64,000 nt of DNA, taken from assembly GCF_900102315.1 (NCBI RefSeq), contig NZ_FNBL01000001.1:124001-188000 (forward strand). Direction: 5' to 3'. Below are positions 49,160 through 57,804 of the stretch, in pieces. Made by a program: the position numbers and the translations under genes. The notes beneath the pieces were generated by a model. That model saw nothing but the letters and a program-made list of their open reading frames with translations. It was not told where the DNA came from and made no database searches. Each line of letters opens with the position of its first letter. The stretch's first letter is position 1. The DNA comes from Celeribacter baekdonensis. Its GTDB lineage: Bacteria; Pseudomonadota; Alphaproteobacteria; Rhodobacterales; Rhodobacteraceae.

Positions 49160-50755
49160 GTGATCGCCTCGTCCCTCAATGCCCGTTTCAGTGCCTCTTT
49201 TGGATGTGGCCTCTGTCTGTTGATTGCGCTTGCGGGTGCCGCACAGGCACAAACGCCAACTGTGCTCGCCGCCGACAAGCCGATCTCCGCCATCGACTGG
49301 CTCTCGGACACGTTGGACGCCCCGCGCGCGCCTGTGGCAACCGCGCCACAGCCCAGCGACATCGCAGAAAATGCCCTGCCCGAGAACGTCAGCGTCGCCC
49401 CACTTGACACCCCCGGCCCCGATGCGGCGGGGCTTTTGCCAAGTGCCGTGACCGGACTGCCGCGCGATCTTTGGGGGGCCTCGACCGCCACCGATCTGGC
49501 GCGCAGGATCACCACCATTTCGGCCCGTCCCGATCTTTTGCCCGCTTCGCGCCGATTGCTCAACACGCTGGTTTTGGCCGAATTGAACCCGCCGCTGCAA
49601 TCGCAAGCGGACGGTCGGCTGTTTCTGGCGCGCATTGATGCGTTGTTGAGTCAGGGTCTGTTGGACGAGTCTGACGCGTTGATGGAGCTTGCGGGGCTCT
49701 CATCTCCGGCCATTTTCCGACGGGCTTTTGATACAAAGCTACTGCTTGGCACCGAAGACGAAGCCTGTGCGCGGCTCACCCATACACCCGGCCTCTCGCC
49801 CACCCTTCAGGCGCGGATTTTCTGTTTGGCCCGTGGCGGCGATTGGGGGGCGGCGGCGTTGACGCTTGAAAGCGGTGAGGCTTTGGGCCTCATCCGCAAA
49901 GATCAAGGCGCGCTTTTGGCGCGGTTTCTTGATCCCGAATTGTTTGAGGGCGAGCCGACCCTGGCGATCCCCGATCACCCGACGCCTTTGACCTTTCGCC
50001 TGATGGAAGCGATTGGTGAGCCGCTGGTGACCTCTTCTTTGCCTCTGGCCTTTGCCCAATCCGACCTGCGCGCCACCACCGGATGGAAAGCCCGCGCCAC
50101 TGCCGCTGAACGGCTGGCCCGTGTCGGTGCGTTGTCTCCCAACCGCTGGCTGGGGATTTGGTCCGAACATCTGCCCGCCGCCTCTGGTGGGATTTGGGAC
50201 CGGATCGAAGCGTTGCAACGGTTTGAAACCGCGCTGAGCACCAATGATCCGGGGGCTGTGTCTCGCGCCCTGCCGCCTGCGTGGTCGGCGATGCAGGTGT
50301 CCGGGCTGGAACCGGTCTTTGCCGAATTGTTCGCGGCGCGCTTGGCGCTTTTGCCGCTCAATGGCGAGGCCGCCAACATCGCCTTTGAGGTCGCACTTTT
50401 GTCGCCCGCCTATGAAGAGATCGCGCAAAAATGGGCCCCGGCGCTGACTCGCGATCAGGCGTTTTTGAAAGGCATCGCGTTGGGCGATCTGCCAACGCTG
50501 CGCCCGAGTTCCGACATGGCCCGTGCCATTGCCTCCGGCTTTCGTGGCACGGGAGTCCCGGTCCGTTTGACCAGTTTGGTCAGTGAAAAGCGGCTGGGTG
50601 AGGCCATTTTACGCGCCATTGAGGTGTTGGAAGGCGGGGCTGCGGGGGATCTTGATGAACTCTCTGATGCGATCCAGTTTTTCCGCGCGGTCGGGCTTGA
50701 GGCCACGGCACGGCGCGCGGCTTTGGAACTGATGCTGTTGGAGCGCCGCGGATGA
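49160..50755 (+). CDS. Exported hypothetical protein, helical-repeat type
   Basis: 531 residues from a GTG at 49160 (GAGGG upstream); an ATG at 49136 is a possible alternative, overlapping the small gene. Signal peptide to AAQA, a Pro/Ala-rich linker, then a long run of alpha helices with TPR-like spacing (ARIDALLSQGLLDESDALME; AARTL-like and LARVGALSPNRWLGIWS). No catalytic motif. It is coupled to xerD by an ATGA overlap at 50752-50755 and has been noted as an unknown exported protein in this position in related genomes, to my recollection; function unknown. Confidence 0.75.
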   Translation: MIASSLNARFSASFGCGLCLLIALAGAAQAQTPTVLAADKPISAIDWLSDTLDAPRAPVATAPQPSDIAENALPENVSVAPLDTPGPDAAGLLPSAVTGLPRDLWGASTATDLARRITTISARPDLLPASRRLLNTLVLAELNPPLQSQADGRLFLARIDALLSQGLLDESDALMELAGLSSPAIFRRAFDTKLLLGTEDEACARLTHTPGLSPTLQARIFCLARGGDWGAAALTLESGEALGLIRKDQGALLARFLDPELFEGEPTLAIPDHPTPLTFRLMEAIGEPLVTSSLPLAFAQSDLRATTGWKARATAAERLARVGALSPNRWLGIWSEHLPAASGGIWDRIEALQRFETALSTNDPGAVSRALPPAWSAMQVSGLEPVFAELFAARLALLPLNGEAANIAFEVALLSPAYEEIAQKWAPALTRDQAFLKGIALGDLPTLRPSSDMARAIASGFRGTGVPVRLTSLVSEKRLGEAILRAIEVLEGGAAGDLDELSDAIQFFRAVGLEATARRAALELMLLERRG

Positions 50756-51693
50756 GTGTTGCGGCCCATGATGCGCGGTGGATTTCAGGATTTGCCGAGG
50801 CGCAGATGGCGGAACTGGGCGCGGCGGAGAACACACAGCTCTCTTATGGTCGCGATTTGATTGGGTTTTCTGACTGGTTGAGCGGGTGCGGACAATCGTT
50901 TGAAACGGCCGAGCGCGCCGATATTGAGGCCTATTTGATCGCTTGCGAGGCCGAAGGTCTGGCGCAATCGACCCGTGCGCGACGGCTGTCCTCGATCAAG
51001 CAACTCTACCGATTTGCCTATGAGGAAGGCTGGCGCGCGGACAATCCGGCGATCCAGATCAAAGGCCCCGGACGCAGCAAACGCTTGCCGAAAACCCTCT
51101 CTGAGGACGAGGTTGGCGCGCTTTTGACGGCGGCGCGCGAGATCGGCCGCGCGCCTGCAGATCGGCTGCGCAACACCTGTTTGATGGAGCTTTTATATGC
51201 CACCGGGATGCGGGTGTCCGAACTGGTGTCCCTGCCCGTCTCGGCGGCGCGCGGTGATCCGCGGATGCTGTTGATCCGTGGCAAAGGTGGCAAAGAGCGG
51301 ATGGTGCCCCTGTCAGCCCCGGCCCGCGCGGCGCTGACAGCGTGGCTTGTGGCGCGCGATCAGGCCGAAGACATTGCCAGGATCGAGAAGGGCAAAAAAT
51401 CCTCGGGGTTTGTCTTTCCCTCGCGCGGCAAACTTGGCCATTTGACCCGCATCGGCTTTTATCAGTTGATCAAAGACATCGCGATTCAGGCCGGGATCAG
51501 CCCGGACAAGGTCACGCCCCACACCCTGCGCCATGCCTTTGCCACCCATCTTTTGGCGCATGGGGCCGATCTGCGGGCGATCCAAACGCTTTTGGGCCAC
51601 GCCGATCTGTCCACCACCGAAATTTACACCCATGTCTTGGACGAACGCCTCAAGGACTTGGTGCTCACAAAGCATCCTTTGGCGGAGAAATAA
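50752..51693 (+). CDS. xerD: Tyrosine recombinase XerD-type
   Basis: 313 residues. N-terminal SAM-like core-binding domain (NTQLSYGRDLIGFSDWL; STRARRLSSIKQLYRFA) and the catalytic residues in order: Arg in LLYATGMRVSELVSL, Lys in RGKGGKERMVPL, HxxR in TPHTLRHAFATHLL, His in LLGHADLSTTEIY and the nucleophile Tyr in IYTHV. Resolves chromosome dimers with XerC at dif. No dif site was found in the window. Confidence 0.94.
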   Translation: MSVAAHDARWISGFAEAQMAELGAAENTQLSYGRDLIGFSDWLSGCGQSFETAERADIEAYLIACEAEGLAQSTRARRLSSIKQLYRFAYEEGWRADNPAIQIKGPGRSKRLPKTLSEDEVGALLTAAREIGRAPADRLRNTCLMELLYATGMRVSELVSLPVSAARGDPRMLLIRGKGGKERMVPLSAPARAALTAWLVARDQAEDIARIEKGKKSSGFVFPSRGKLGHLTRIGFYQLIKDIAIQAGISPDKVTPHTLRHAFATHLLAHGADLRAIQTLLGHADLSTTEIYTHVLDERLKDLVLTKHPLAEK

Positions 51694-51719
51694 CGGCGCG
51701 TACGTCACATCCCATCCGC

Positions 51720-52526
51720 TCATGCGGCCTCTTCGGTGATCACCTCAAACCCGTCCAGCCGATTTTGGCCAAAGGAGTGCAACATCGGCACGTCGGCGGC
51801 GTCACGGCCACGGGCGATCAGGACACGGCCAATGCGCGCCATGTTGTTGCGCGGGTCAAACACCCACCATGCCCCATCAAGATAGACCTCCATATAGGCG
51901 GCGAAATCCCCCGGCGCATAGGGCGGCGGCATGCCGAAATCGCCCAGATACCCGGTGCAATAGCGCGCCGGGATGTTCATGCAGCGGCAAAAGGCGATCG
52001 CCAGATGGGTGTAATCGCGACAGACGCCGACGCCCTCACGATAGGCCTCTGAGGCTGATCGGGTGGCGCGGGCTTGCAGGTAGTCAAAGCGGATGTGGGT
52101 GTGGACAAAGTCGCAAATCGCCTGAACCCGCGCCCCGCCGGGGGCGGTGTTTTGAAACAAGCGCCACGCCTCATCGGACAAAATATCCGTGTCGCAATAG
52201 CGCGATCCCAAAAGGAACGGAATGGCCTCTTCGGGCAGCAATTCGACCGGGATTTGCCCATCCAAGGGCGCAGCCACATCGGGCACGCCGCTGTCATGGA
52301 TGATCGTCTGAGTGCCAATGGTGAAAATGCCTGCGGGCGCGACCAGTCTTGTACACCAATTGCCAAAGCCGTCGCGATAAGCGGTCAGCGGTACGGCGGG
52401 GGTGGTGACGATATGGTCGGGATATTCCATGTCGCTTGAGCGCGAATAATGCACGTTCAAAAGCGCGATCATCGGGGTGGGTTGGGTGAGAAACAAATCG
52501 AACCGGGAACCCAACTGAATGCGCAT
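51720..52526 (-). CDS. Transglutaminase-like cysteine peptidase family protein
   Basis: 268 residues. N-terminal beta region (Bact_transglu_N-like) followed by the transglutaminase core with the nucleophile Cys in GVGVCRDYTHLAIAFCR. Where the catalytic His-containing D-F-H-A-W normally stands, the sequence reads GDFAAYMEVYLDGAWWVFDP, so the His position is Ala; the Asp in FDPRNN is retained. The family act as peptidases or amidases on peptidoglycan or proteins, so this copy may be inactive or use a different general base. ATG at 52526, AGGA 8 nt upstream. Confidence 0.85.
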   Translation of the reverse strand: MRIQLGSRFDLFLTQPTPMIALLNVHYSRSSDMEYPDHIVTTPAVPLTAYRDGFGNWCTRLVAPAGIFTIGTQTIIHDSGVPDVAAPLDGQIPVELLPEEAIPFLLGSRYCDTDILSDEAWRLFQNTAPGGARVQAICDFVHTHIRFDYLQARATRSASEAYREGVGVCRDYTHLAIAFCRCMNIPARYCTGYLGDFGMPPPYAPGDFAAYMEVYLDGAWWVFDPRNNMARIGRVLIARGRDAADVPMLHSFGQNRLDGFEVITEEAA

Positions 52527-52531
52527 GATCA

Positions 52532-52545
52532 ATGTCCTAAAAGGG
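52532..52545 (-). repeat. 14-bp leader repeat, copy 1
   Basis: ATGTCCTAAAAGGG, which includes the Shine-Dalgarno of the transglutaminase-like gene on the minus strand. An exact copy lies at 52874-52887 in the same relation to the next gene. Confidence 0.6.
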
Positions 52546-52674
52546 GCAATGGCGTCAACGCGACGGCCAGAGTGATTGGAACAGGCGCTTTCGGGCCCAT
52601 TTTTAAAATTTTGATCGTCACTTTGATCGTCACCATGCGGGCCATCAGACTTTTACAAACCCGATCGCCTGATC

Positions 52675-52866
52675 CTATTTTCGCTTTGGATGGAACCGTG
52701 TCCATGCCTTGCGCAGCTCCGCGCCGACCGGGGCATAAGATTCATCGAAAATCGAATGGCGCACCGGCGTTTGTGCCGGTTTTTCTGGCGTTGCAGTGGC
52801 CGCAGGAGCCGCTTTGGGTTTTGCTGCGCGTTTGGGCGTTTCGGGTTCGGATTTCAACGTGGTCAT
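52675..52866 (-). CDS. Small hypothetical protein
   Basis: 63 residues, Ala/Pro/Lys-rich N-terminal half (SEPETPKRAAKPKAAPAATA) and a structured-looking C-terminus (HSIFDESYAPVGAELRKAWT). ATG at 52866 with AGGA about 10 nt upstream, the same leader as its neighbour. The C-terminal part looks conserved-style, but I know no family. Not a strong call. Confidence 0.5.
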   Translation of the reverse strand: MTTLKSEPETPKRAAKPKAAPAATATPEKPAQTPVRHSIFDESYAPVGAELRKAWTRFHPKRK

Positions 52867-53195
52867 GTGACGGATGTCCTAAAAGGGAAAGGGGGGGCGG
52901 AATCGAAACAGAGAAACAGACGGGTCTTGAAAAAGAGAAAGGCGGTGCATCGCCTGTCTATGACAAGGGATGCACACGGCACAAAACGAGCAAACGGGGC
53001 GGAAAAGCGCAAAGGTGAGGTGCGCCAAGACAGGCCCATTTCAGGCCTTATTGCGCCAACCATACGCCTATCGGCGCGCAATAGCGAGCGTGGCGTTTGA
53101 CAAAGATGCGCTGTGACCGTCCAATCGCACAAACCACGCCAAATTCCACCTCAGCCCCCCTTGCGCGGCCCCCGGTCGCTCCCCATAACCATCTC
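52867..53195. other. Gap with second copy of the 14-bp leader repeat
   Basis: About 330 bp between divergent genes. It contains ATGTCCTAAAAGGG at 52874-52887 (copy 2). No credible gene on either strand and no strong hairpin; the plus-strand start of the next gene has no good Shine-Dalgarno. Confidence 0.4.
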
Positions 53196-54563
53196 ATGAC
53201 CGATATGACTGACCCCACCCCGCTTCTTGATGCCGCCTTTTGGATCACCGCCGCCGCGATTGCGGCGCTTTTGGTGATGTCGGCGTTTTTCTCCGGCTCC
53301 GAAACTGCGCTGACCGCCGCGTCGCGCGGCAAATTGCGCTCACAGGCCGATAAGGGCGAAAAAGGTGCCGAGCGCGCGTTGAAAGTGACCGAGGACAGCG
53401 AGCGGCTGATTGGCTCGGTGTTGCTTGGCAACAACCTTGTGAACATCCTTGCCACCTCTTTGGCCACCGCCTTGTTCACCAAAGTGTTTGGCCAAAACGG
53501 CGTGGCCTTGGCAACGTTGATCATGACGTTTTTGGTGCTGATTTTTGCCGAGGTGCTGCCCAAGACCTATGCCATCACCAACCCGGAATCTGCCGCCGCG
53601 CGCGTTGCCGCCCCGATTGCTTTGATCGTGACGATCTTTGCGCCTGTGGTCGGGTTTGTCCGGCTTTTGGTGCGCGGCCTGTTGCGGATGTTTGGGGTTC
53701 AGACCGACCCGGAGGCCGATGTTTTGGCGGTCAAGGATGAGATCGCCGGGGCCATAGCGCTGGGCCATGTTGAGGGCGTGGTGCAAAAGGAAGACCGCGA
53801 CCGGATTTTGGGTGCGCTCGATCTGGGCGAACGCACGGTCGAGGAGATCATGTTGCATCGCTCACAGATCGAGATGATCGACGCCGATCTGCCCCCCGCC
53901 GAAGTGCTCGCGCGCAGCCTCAAAAGCCCCCACACCCGTTTGCCGATCTACCGCGGCGACCCCGAAAACATCATCGGTGTGATCCATGCCAAAGATCTGT
54001 TGCGCGCCATGCATGCCGAACGCGAAGTGCACGAACGTCTGGGCCGCGAGAGCCAATCTCTCGACGGTGACACGCCGCTTGTGTTGATGGATTTCAGCGG
54101 TTTCGACGTGCTGGCCGTGGCGATGAAACCCTATTTCGTACCCGAAACCACCACACTTGACGACCAGATGCGGCAGTTTCTGCACCGTCATACCCATTTT
54201 GCCCTCGTGGTCGATGAATATGGCGCGCTTCAGGGCCTGATCACGCTTGAGGATATTCTCGAAGAGATCGTTGGCGAGATCACCGATGAGTTTGACCGCT
54301 CAGAGGCCAGTCCCGTGCGCTCGAAAGACACTGGCGATTGGGTGGTTGACGGCGGGATGACGATCCGCGATTTCAACCGCTCAACCGAATGTAACCTCCC
54401 CGATGAAGAGGCCAACACCATCGCCGGTCTGGTGATCCATGAGGCACAGATGATCCCCAATCCGGGTCAGGTGTTTTCCTTTCATGGCTACCGATTCGAG
54501 GTCGCCAGTCGCAAAGACAACCGCATCACCAAACTTAAAATCCGCCCTTTGGGAGACAGCTGA
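53196..54563 (+). CDS. HlyC/CorC family membrane protein
   Basis: 455 residues. N-terminal CNNM/DUF21 membrane domain with about three helices (WITAAAIAALLVMSAFFSGS; IMTFLVLIFAEVLPKTYA), a CBS pair (EVLARSLKSPHTRLPIYRG; LIVDEYG-like FALVVDEYGALQGLITLEDI) and the CorC_HlyC C-terminal domain (GDWVVDGGMTIRDFNRSTE). Likely a Mg/Co transport or efflux factor. The ATG at 53196 precedes MTDMTDPTPLLD; an ATG at 53205 is also possible. rlmJ starts immediately after its stop. Confidence 0.92.
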   Translation: MTDMTDPTPLLDAAFWITAAAIAALLVMSAFFSGSETALTAASRGKLRSQADKGEKGAERALKVTEDSERLIGSVLLGNNLVNILATSLATALFTKVFGQNGVALATLIMTFLVLIFAEVLPKTYAITNPESAAARVAAPIALIVTIFAPVVGFVRLLVRGLLRMFGVQTDPEADVLAVKDEIAGAIALGHVEGVVQKEDRDRILGALDLGERTVEEIMLHRSQIEMIDADLPPAEVLARSLKSPHTRLPIYRGDPENIIGVIHAKDLLRAMHAEREVHERLGRESQSLDGDTPLVLMDFSGFDVLAVAMKPYFVPETTTLDDQMRQFLHRHTHFALVVDEYGALQGLITLEDILEEIVGEITDEFDRSEASPVRSKDTGDWVVDGGMTIRDFNRSTECNLPDEEANTIAGLVIHEAQMIPNPGQVFSFHGYRFEVASRKDNRITKLKIRPLGDS

Positions 54564-55355
54564 ATGCTCTCTTATCAACACGGCTTTCACGCCGGAAATC
54601 TCGCGGATGTTCAAAAACATGCGCTCCTCGCCGTTATGCTTGACTATATGACGCGTAAGGACAAACCGATCTCTTACATCGAAACCCATGCCGGGCGTGG
54701 GCTGTACGATCTGACCAGCGCGCAATCGCAAAAGACCAAAGAGGCGGCGCAAGGCATTGAAAAAGTGGCGAGTTGGTTCAAACTCGATCACCCCTATGCC
54801 CGTGCGCGCAAAATCATTGCCGAGGCGCATGGCGCGACCACCTACCCTGGCTCTCCGGCGATTGCTCAGGCTTTGTTGCGTGCCAGCGATGCAATCCATC
54901 TGGCCGAATTGCACCCGGCCGAATTTGCCGCTCTCGATGAGAACACCAAGGCCAGCCCCGGCCAATCCGTGCTCAACGTCAAACAGATCGACGGGATGCA
55001 ATTTGCTCAATCCATCTGTCCGCCCGATCCCAAACGTGGTCTGATGTTGATTGATCCGTCCTACGAGATCAAAACCGAATTTGAGACCCTGCCAAGCGCG
55101 ATCTACAAGCTGCACCGCAAATGGAACGTCGGCATCATCGCGTTGTGGTATCCGGTGTTGAAAACCGGGCAGCATATGCCGCTGGTCAACGGCATGCTCT
55201 ACGCCAATTTCCCCGGATGCCTGCATCACGAAGTCCGCTTTCGCCCGGCGCAAAAGAACCATGGCATGATCGGCTCTGGCCTGTTCGTGATCAACGCGCC
55301 CTTTGGCCTCAATGAGGAAGCGGCGCGACTGACACGGTTGTTCAACGCGCTGTGA
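54564..55355 (+). CDS. rlmJ: 23S rRNA (adenine-2030-N6)-methyltransferase
   Basis: 263 residues. MLSYQHGFHAGNLADVQKH is the invariant RlmJ start; the catalytic DPxY motif reads MLIDPSYE, and ETHAGRGLYDL is the SAM site. Directly follows the CorC-type gene with no gap, so they are coupled. Sits before the convergent HerA-like gene. Confidence 0.95.
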   Translation: MLSYQHGFHAGNLADVQKHALLAVMLDYMTRKDKPISYIETHAGRGLYDLTSAQSQKTKEAAQGIEKVASWFKLDHPYARARKIIAEAHGATTYPGSPAIAQALLRASDAIHLAELHPAEFAALDENTKASPGQSVLNVKQIDGMQFAQSICPPDPKRGLMLIDPSYEIKTEFETLPSAIYKLHRKWNVGIIALWYPVLKTGQHMPLVNGMLYANFPGCLHHEVRFRPAQKNHGMIGSGLFVINAPFGLNEEAARLTRLFNAL

Positions 55356-55433
55356 GCCCATGATCGGGCGGGAGGGATGGCCCCCTTCCCGCCCAATCGT
55401 CATTGTGCCCAAATCCGCGCGTGACGTTTGGCC

Positions 55434-57050
55434 TCAGCGCGCTTTGAAAATCCCGCCCAAAATGCCGCGCACGATGCGTTTTCCAGTGGTACCTTTGAGC
55501 TCCTGGATCACCATTTTCGTCACCGTCTCGCCAATGCTGTTGGACTTTGAGGACCGGCGCGAGGATGTGCTGCGCTCATAGTTCTTGCCATCATAACGCC
55601 GGGCTTTGGCAAATTCGCGCTCCAATTTGGCGCGTTGGGTCTCTTCGGCCTTTTGCGCTTTTTGAGCGGCCTTCTCGGCCTCCAATGCGCGCTCGGCTTC
55701 CTCTTCGGCGCGCTCTGCCGCCTCGGCTTCTTCTGTCGCCGCATTGGCGCGTTTCAACAGGATTTCATAGGCGCTTTCGCGGTCCAGAATCGTCTCGTAT
55801 TTCCCGGCGATCGGCGAGGTGGTGATGACCTCTGTGCGTTCCTCAGGCGTGATCGGCCCAAGTTGTGAACTGGGTGGGCGAATGAGCGTGCGCTCGGACA
55901 TCCCCGGCACGCCTTTGGCCTGCAAGAACGAGGTCACCGCCTCGCCGGTGCCGACCTGTTTGATCGCTTCTTCGATGTCAAAGCGCGGGTTCGGGCGATA
56001 GGTTTCCGCCGCCCGCACCAAGGCCTTTTGATCGCGTGCGGTAAAGGCGCGCAGGGCGTGTTGGACACGGTTGCCCAACTGGCCGAGGATGTCTTCGGGG
56101 ATGTCATCGGGATTTTGGGTGACGAAATAGACGCCCACGCCTTTGGAGCGAATGAGGCGCGCGACCTGTTCGACCTTATCGACCAGTGCTTTCGGCGCAT
56201 CGTCAAACAACAGATGCGCCTCATCGAAAAAGAACACCAATTTCGGCTTGTCCGGGTTGCCGATCTCCGGCAGTTCCTCAAACAGTTCGGACAACAGCCA
56301 CAACAGGAACGTGGCATAAAGCCCCGGCGCAGACATCAACGTGTCGGCGGCCAAGATATTGATCCGCCCGCGCCCGTCCACATCGGTGCGCATCATGTCG
56401 GACAGCTCCAGTGCCGGTTCGCCAAACAGGTTCGCCCCGCCTTGGTTTTCCAACACCAACAGATCACGTTGAATCGCCCCGATCGAGGATTTGGACATAT
56501 TGCCGTAGCGCAGGGTCAACTCGTCGGCATGTTCGCCGCACCAGACCAACAGCGCCTGAAGATCCTTGAGGTCCAAAAGCGGCAGGCCCTGTTCATCCGA
56601 GACGCGGAAAGCGACGTTGATCACGCCCTCCTGCGCCTCGGACAGTCCCAACAGACGGGACAGTAACAACGGCCCCATTTCCGCCACCGTGGTGCGGATC
56701 GGGTGGCCTTGTTCACCAAACAGATCCCAAAACGTGACCGGGAACCGATCATAAACCAGATCAAGCCCGATGGTTTCGGCCCGCGATGTGAAGGCCCCGT
56801 GCAATTTGCCTTCGGCGTTGCCGGATTTGGCCAGCCCGGACAAGTCGCCTTTGACATCGGAGAGAAACACCGGCACGCCTGCGTTGGAAAAGCCTTCGGC
56901 GAGGATTTGCAGCGTGACGGTTTTGCCCGTCCCCGTGGCCCCGGCAATCAACCCATGGCGGTTGCCGTATTTCAACAGCAAATCCTGCGCCTCGCCATAG
57001 GCCTCGCCGCCGCCGCCGGTGAAAATGCGGTCCACAATACCTTCGCTCAT
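55434..57050 (-). CDS. HerA-like ATPase (DUF853)
   Basis: 538 residues. P-loop [20 protein letters not shown], Walker [21 protein letters not shown] and the sensor-like [20 protein letters not shown] match the DUF853 family related to HerA/FtsK motors. A long Ala/Glu coiled coil (about residues 430-490) and a basic C-terminal tail ([15 protein letters not shown]) follow. Its role is not established, perhaps DNA translocation. ATG at 57050; the longer frame to 57158 has no ribosome binding site. Confidence 0.9.
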   Translation of the reverse strand: MSEGIVDRIFTGGGGEAYGEAQDLLLKYGNRHGLIAGATGTGKTVTLQILAEGFSNAGVPVFLSDVKGDLSGLAKSGNAEGKLHGAFTSRAETIGLDLVYDRFPVTFWDLFGEQGHPIRTTVAEMGPLLLSRLLGLSEAQEGVINVAFRVSDEQGLPLLDLKDLQALLVWCGEHADELTLRYGNMSKSSIGAIQRDLLVLENQGGANLFGEPALELSDMMRTDVDGRGRINILAADTLMSAPGLYATFLLWLLSELFEELPEIGNPDKPKLVFFFDEAHLLFDDAPKALVDKVEQVARLIRSKGVGVYFVTQNPDDIPEDILGQLGNRVQHALRAFTARDQKALVRAAETYRPNPRFDIEEAIKQVGTGEAVTSFLQAKGVPGMSERTLIRPPSSQLGPITPEERTEVITTSPIAGKYETILDRESAYEILLKRANAATEEAEAAERAEEEAERALEAEKAAQKAQKAEETQRAKLEREFAKARRYDGKNYERSTSSRRSSKSNSIGETVTKMVIQELKGTTGKRIVRGILGGIFKAR

Positions 57051-57286
57051 ACCCAATGTTCCCCTTAGATGCGTGATTCTCTCAAGGTTTAGGAGAAACA
57101 CCTGACGTTTCAAAGCCGTATGATAAAGCGGCACAGTAAAAACCCAAGACAAACCCAAGGCAAACCCAAGACAGGGTCTCGTTGAGCCACCACGCCTTTA
57201 TCTGACACACACTCTGTCACGCAGAGTTTTCACTCAAACCGGTCTCAGGTTTAAGGAAACGCGCTTTAGAACAATACAATTTTAAC
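57051..57286. other. Upstream part of a gene-free stretch
   Basis: No credible coding frame. Contains a TACAAT box at 57275-57280 that would serve as -10 element for the small-RNA candidate starting near 57287, and the promoter region of the HerA-like gene on the minus strand. Confidence 0.4.
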
Positions 57287-57400
57287 CTCTTGCTGCCAGT
57301 CTCTCCTGTATTCGAACCCTGTCCTCTTCGGTTCGAATTGACTTCCTCCCTGTCAGACTGGCCGCCCGGGGTGCGCTTTTGCCCCGGTGCGGCCTCTTTT
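57287..57400 (+). ncRNA. Candidate small RNA with anti-Shine-Dalgarno motif
   Basis: Within a 750-bp gene-free stretch. -10-like TACAAT at 57275-57280; then hairpin 1 (ATTCGAACC with GGTTCGAAT, about 57310-57339), a single-stranded CTTCCTCCCTG at about 57342-57352, and a very strong terminator: GGCCGC-CCGGGG pairs with CCCCGG-(T)-GCGGCC (57360-57394), tail TCTTTT. No protein-coding frame explains this terminator. C/U-rich CCUCC motifs in or beside loops are typical of alphaproteobacterial sRNAs. The 5' end is a guess. Confidence 0.5.
57360..57400 (+). terminator. Strong orphan terminator
   Basis: Twelve base pairs (with one bulged T) and a TCTTTT tail; no upstream protein gene on this strand for more than 2 kb (rlmJ ends at 55355). 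Supports the presence of a non-coding transcript. Confidence 0.75.
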
Positions 57401-57439
57401 CTGTCAGGCCGCTCTGTCAGGTCGCTCTGTCAGGTCGCA
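57401..57439. repeat. Three tandem 13-bp repeats
   Basis: CTGTCAGGCCGCT, CTGTCAGGTCGCT and CTGTCAGGTCGCA lie end to end directly after the sRNA terminator. A degenerate fourth copy, CTGTCAGACTGGC, lies at 57350-57362 just before it. Confidence 0.75.
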
Positions 57440-57538
57440 AAATCAGAGCCCTCTCCCCGAAATCGGCCGGAATGGGCGGATCACATCCCTGTGAAAATTC
57501 TCGTTGACGAGGCCGATTCTCTGTCATACCGTTGTCGC

Positions 57539-57630
57539 AATAAGTCGGCCAAGTCCGACAGGGAGTGATAAGATCGCGAGATCTCTGGATCAAAAGATCA
57601 CAAAAGCCTCGGTTTTGCCGAGGCTTTTGT
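57539..57630 (+). ncRNA. Second candidate small RNA or leader
   Basis: TTGACG at 57504-57509 and TACCGT at 57527-57532 with a 17-bp spacer make a sigma-70-like promoter. The transcript would end at CAAAAGCCTCGG (57601-57612) paired with CCGAGGCTTTTG (57618-57629), a 12-bp perfect stem with TTTTG tail. The region contains small dyads (GTCGG/CCGAC; GATCGCGAGATC). No ORF. It may be a sRNA or an attenuated leader of the IalB-like gene, which starts 175 nt later. Confidence 0.4.
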
Positions 57631-57804
57631 TTTGACCAGTCTGCCCGGTTGTCTGCCCCGGGTGTCTGCCAGATGTATCTGCGGAATTCCGCCGCCCTGC
57701 GCATCCCTCCCCGGCTTCACGCGAATTTTTGCCAATCCCGCCTGACAGCCCCTCAGCGACGTGTTAAAGCAGGGGCGAATTTGCAAACAACATATGGACA
57801 GATA

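Noticed and set aside
52449-53100. Plus-strand frames in the 52.4-53.1 kb gap
   Set aside because: No ribosome binding sites, low-complexity charged translations, and overlap with the 63-aa gene on the other strand.
57565-57804. N-terminal extension of the IalB-like protein
   Set aside because: The extension would run through the 57601-57629 terminator and precede a normal signal peptide; the ATG at 57805 is the natural start.
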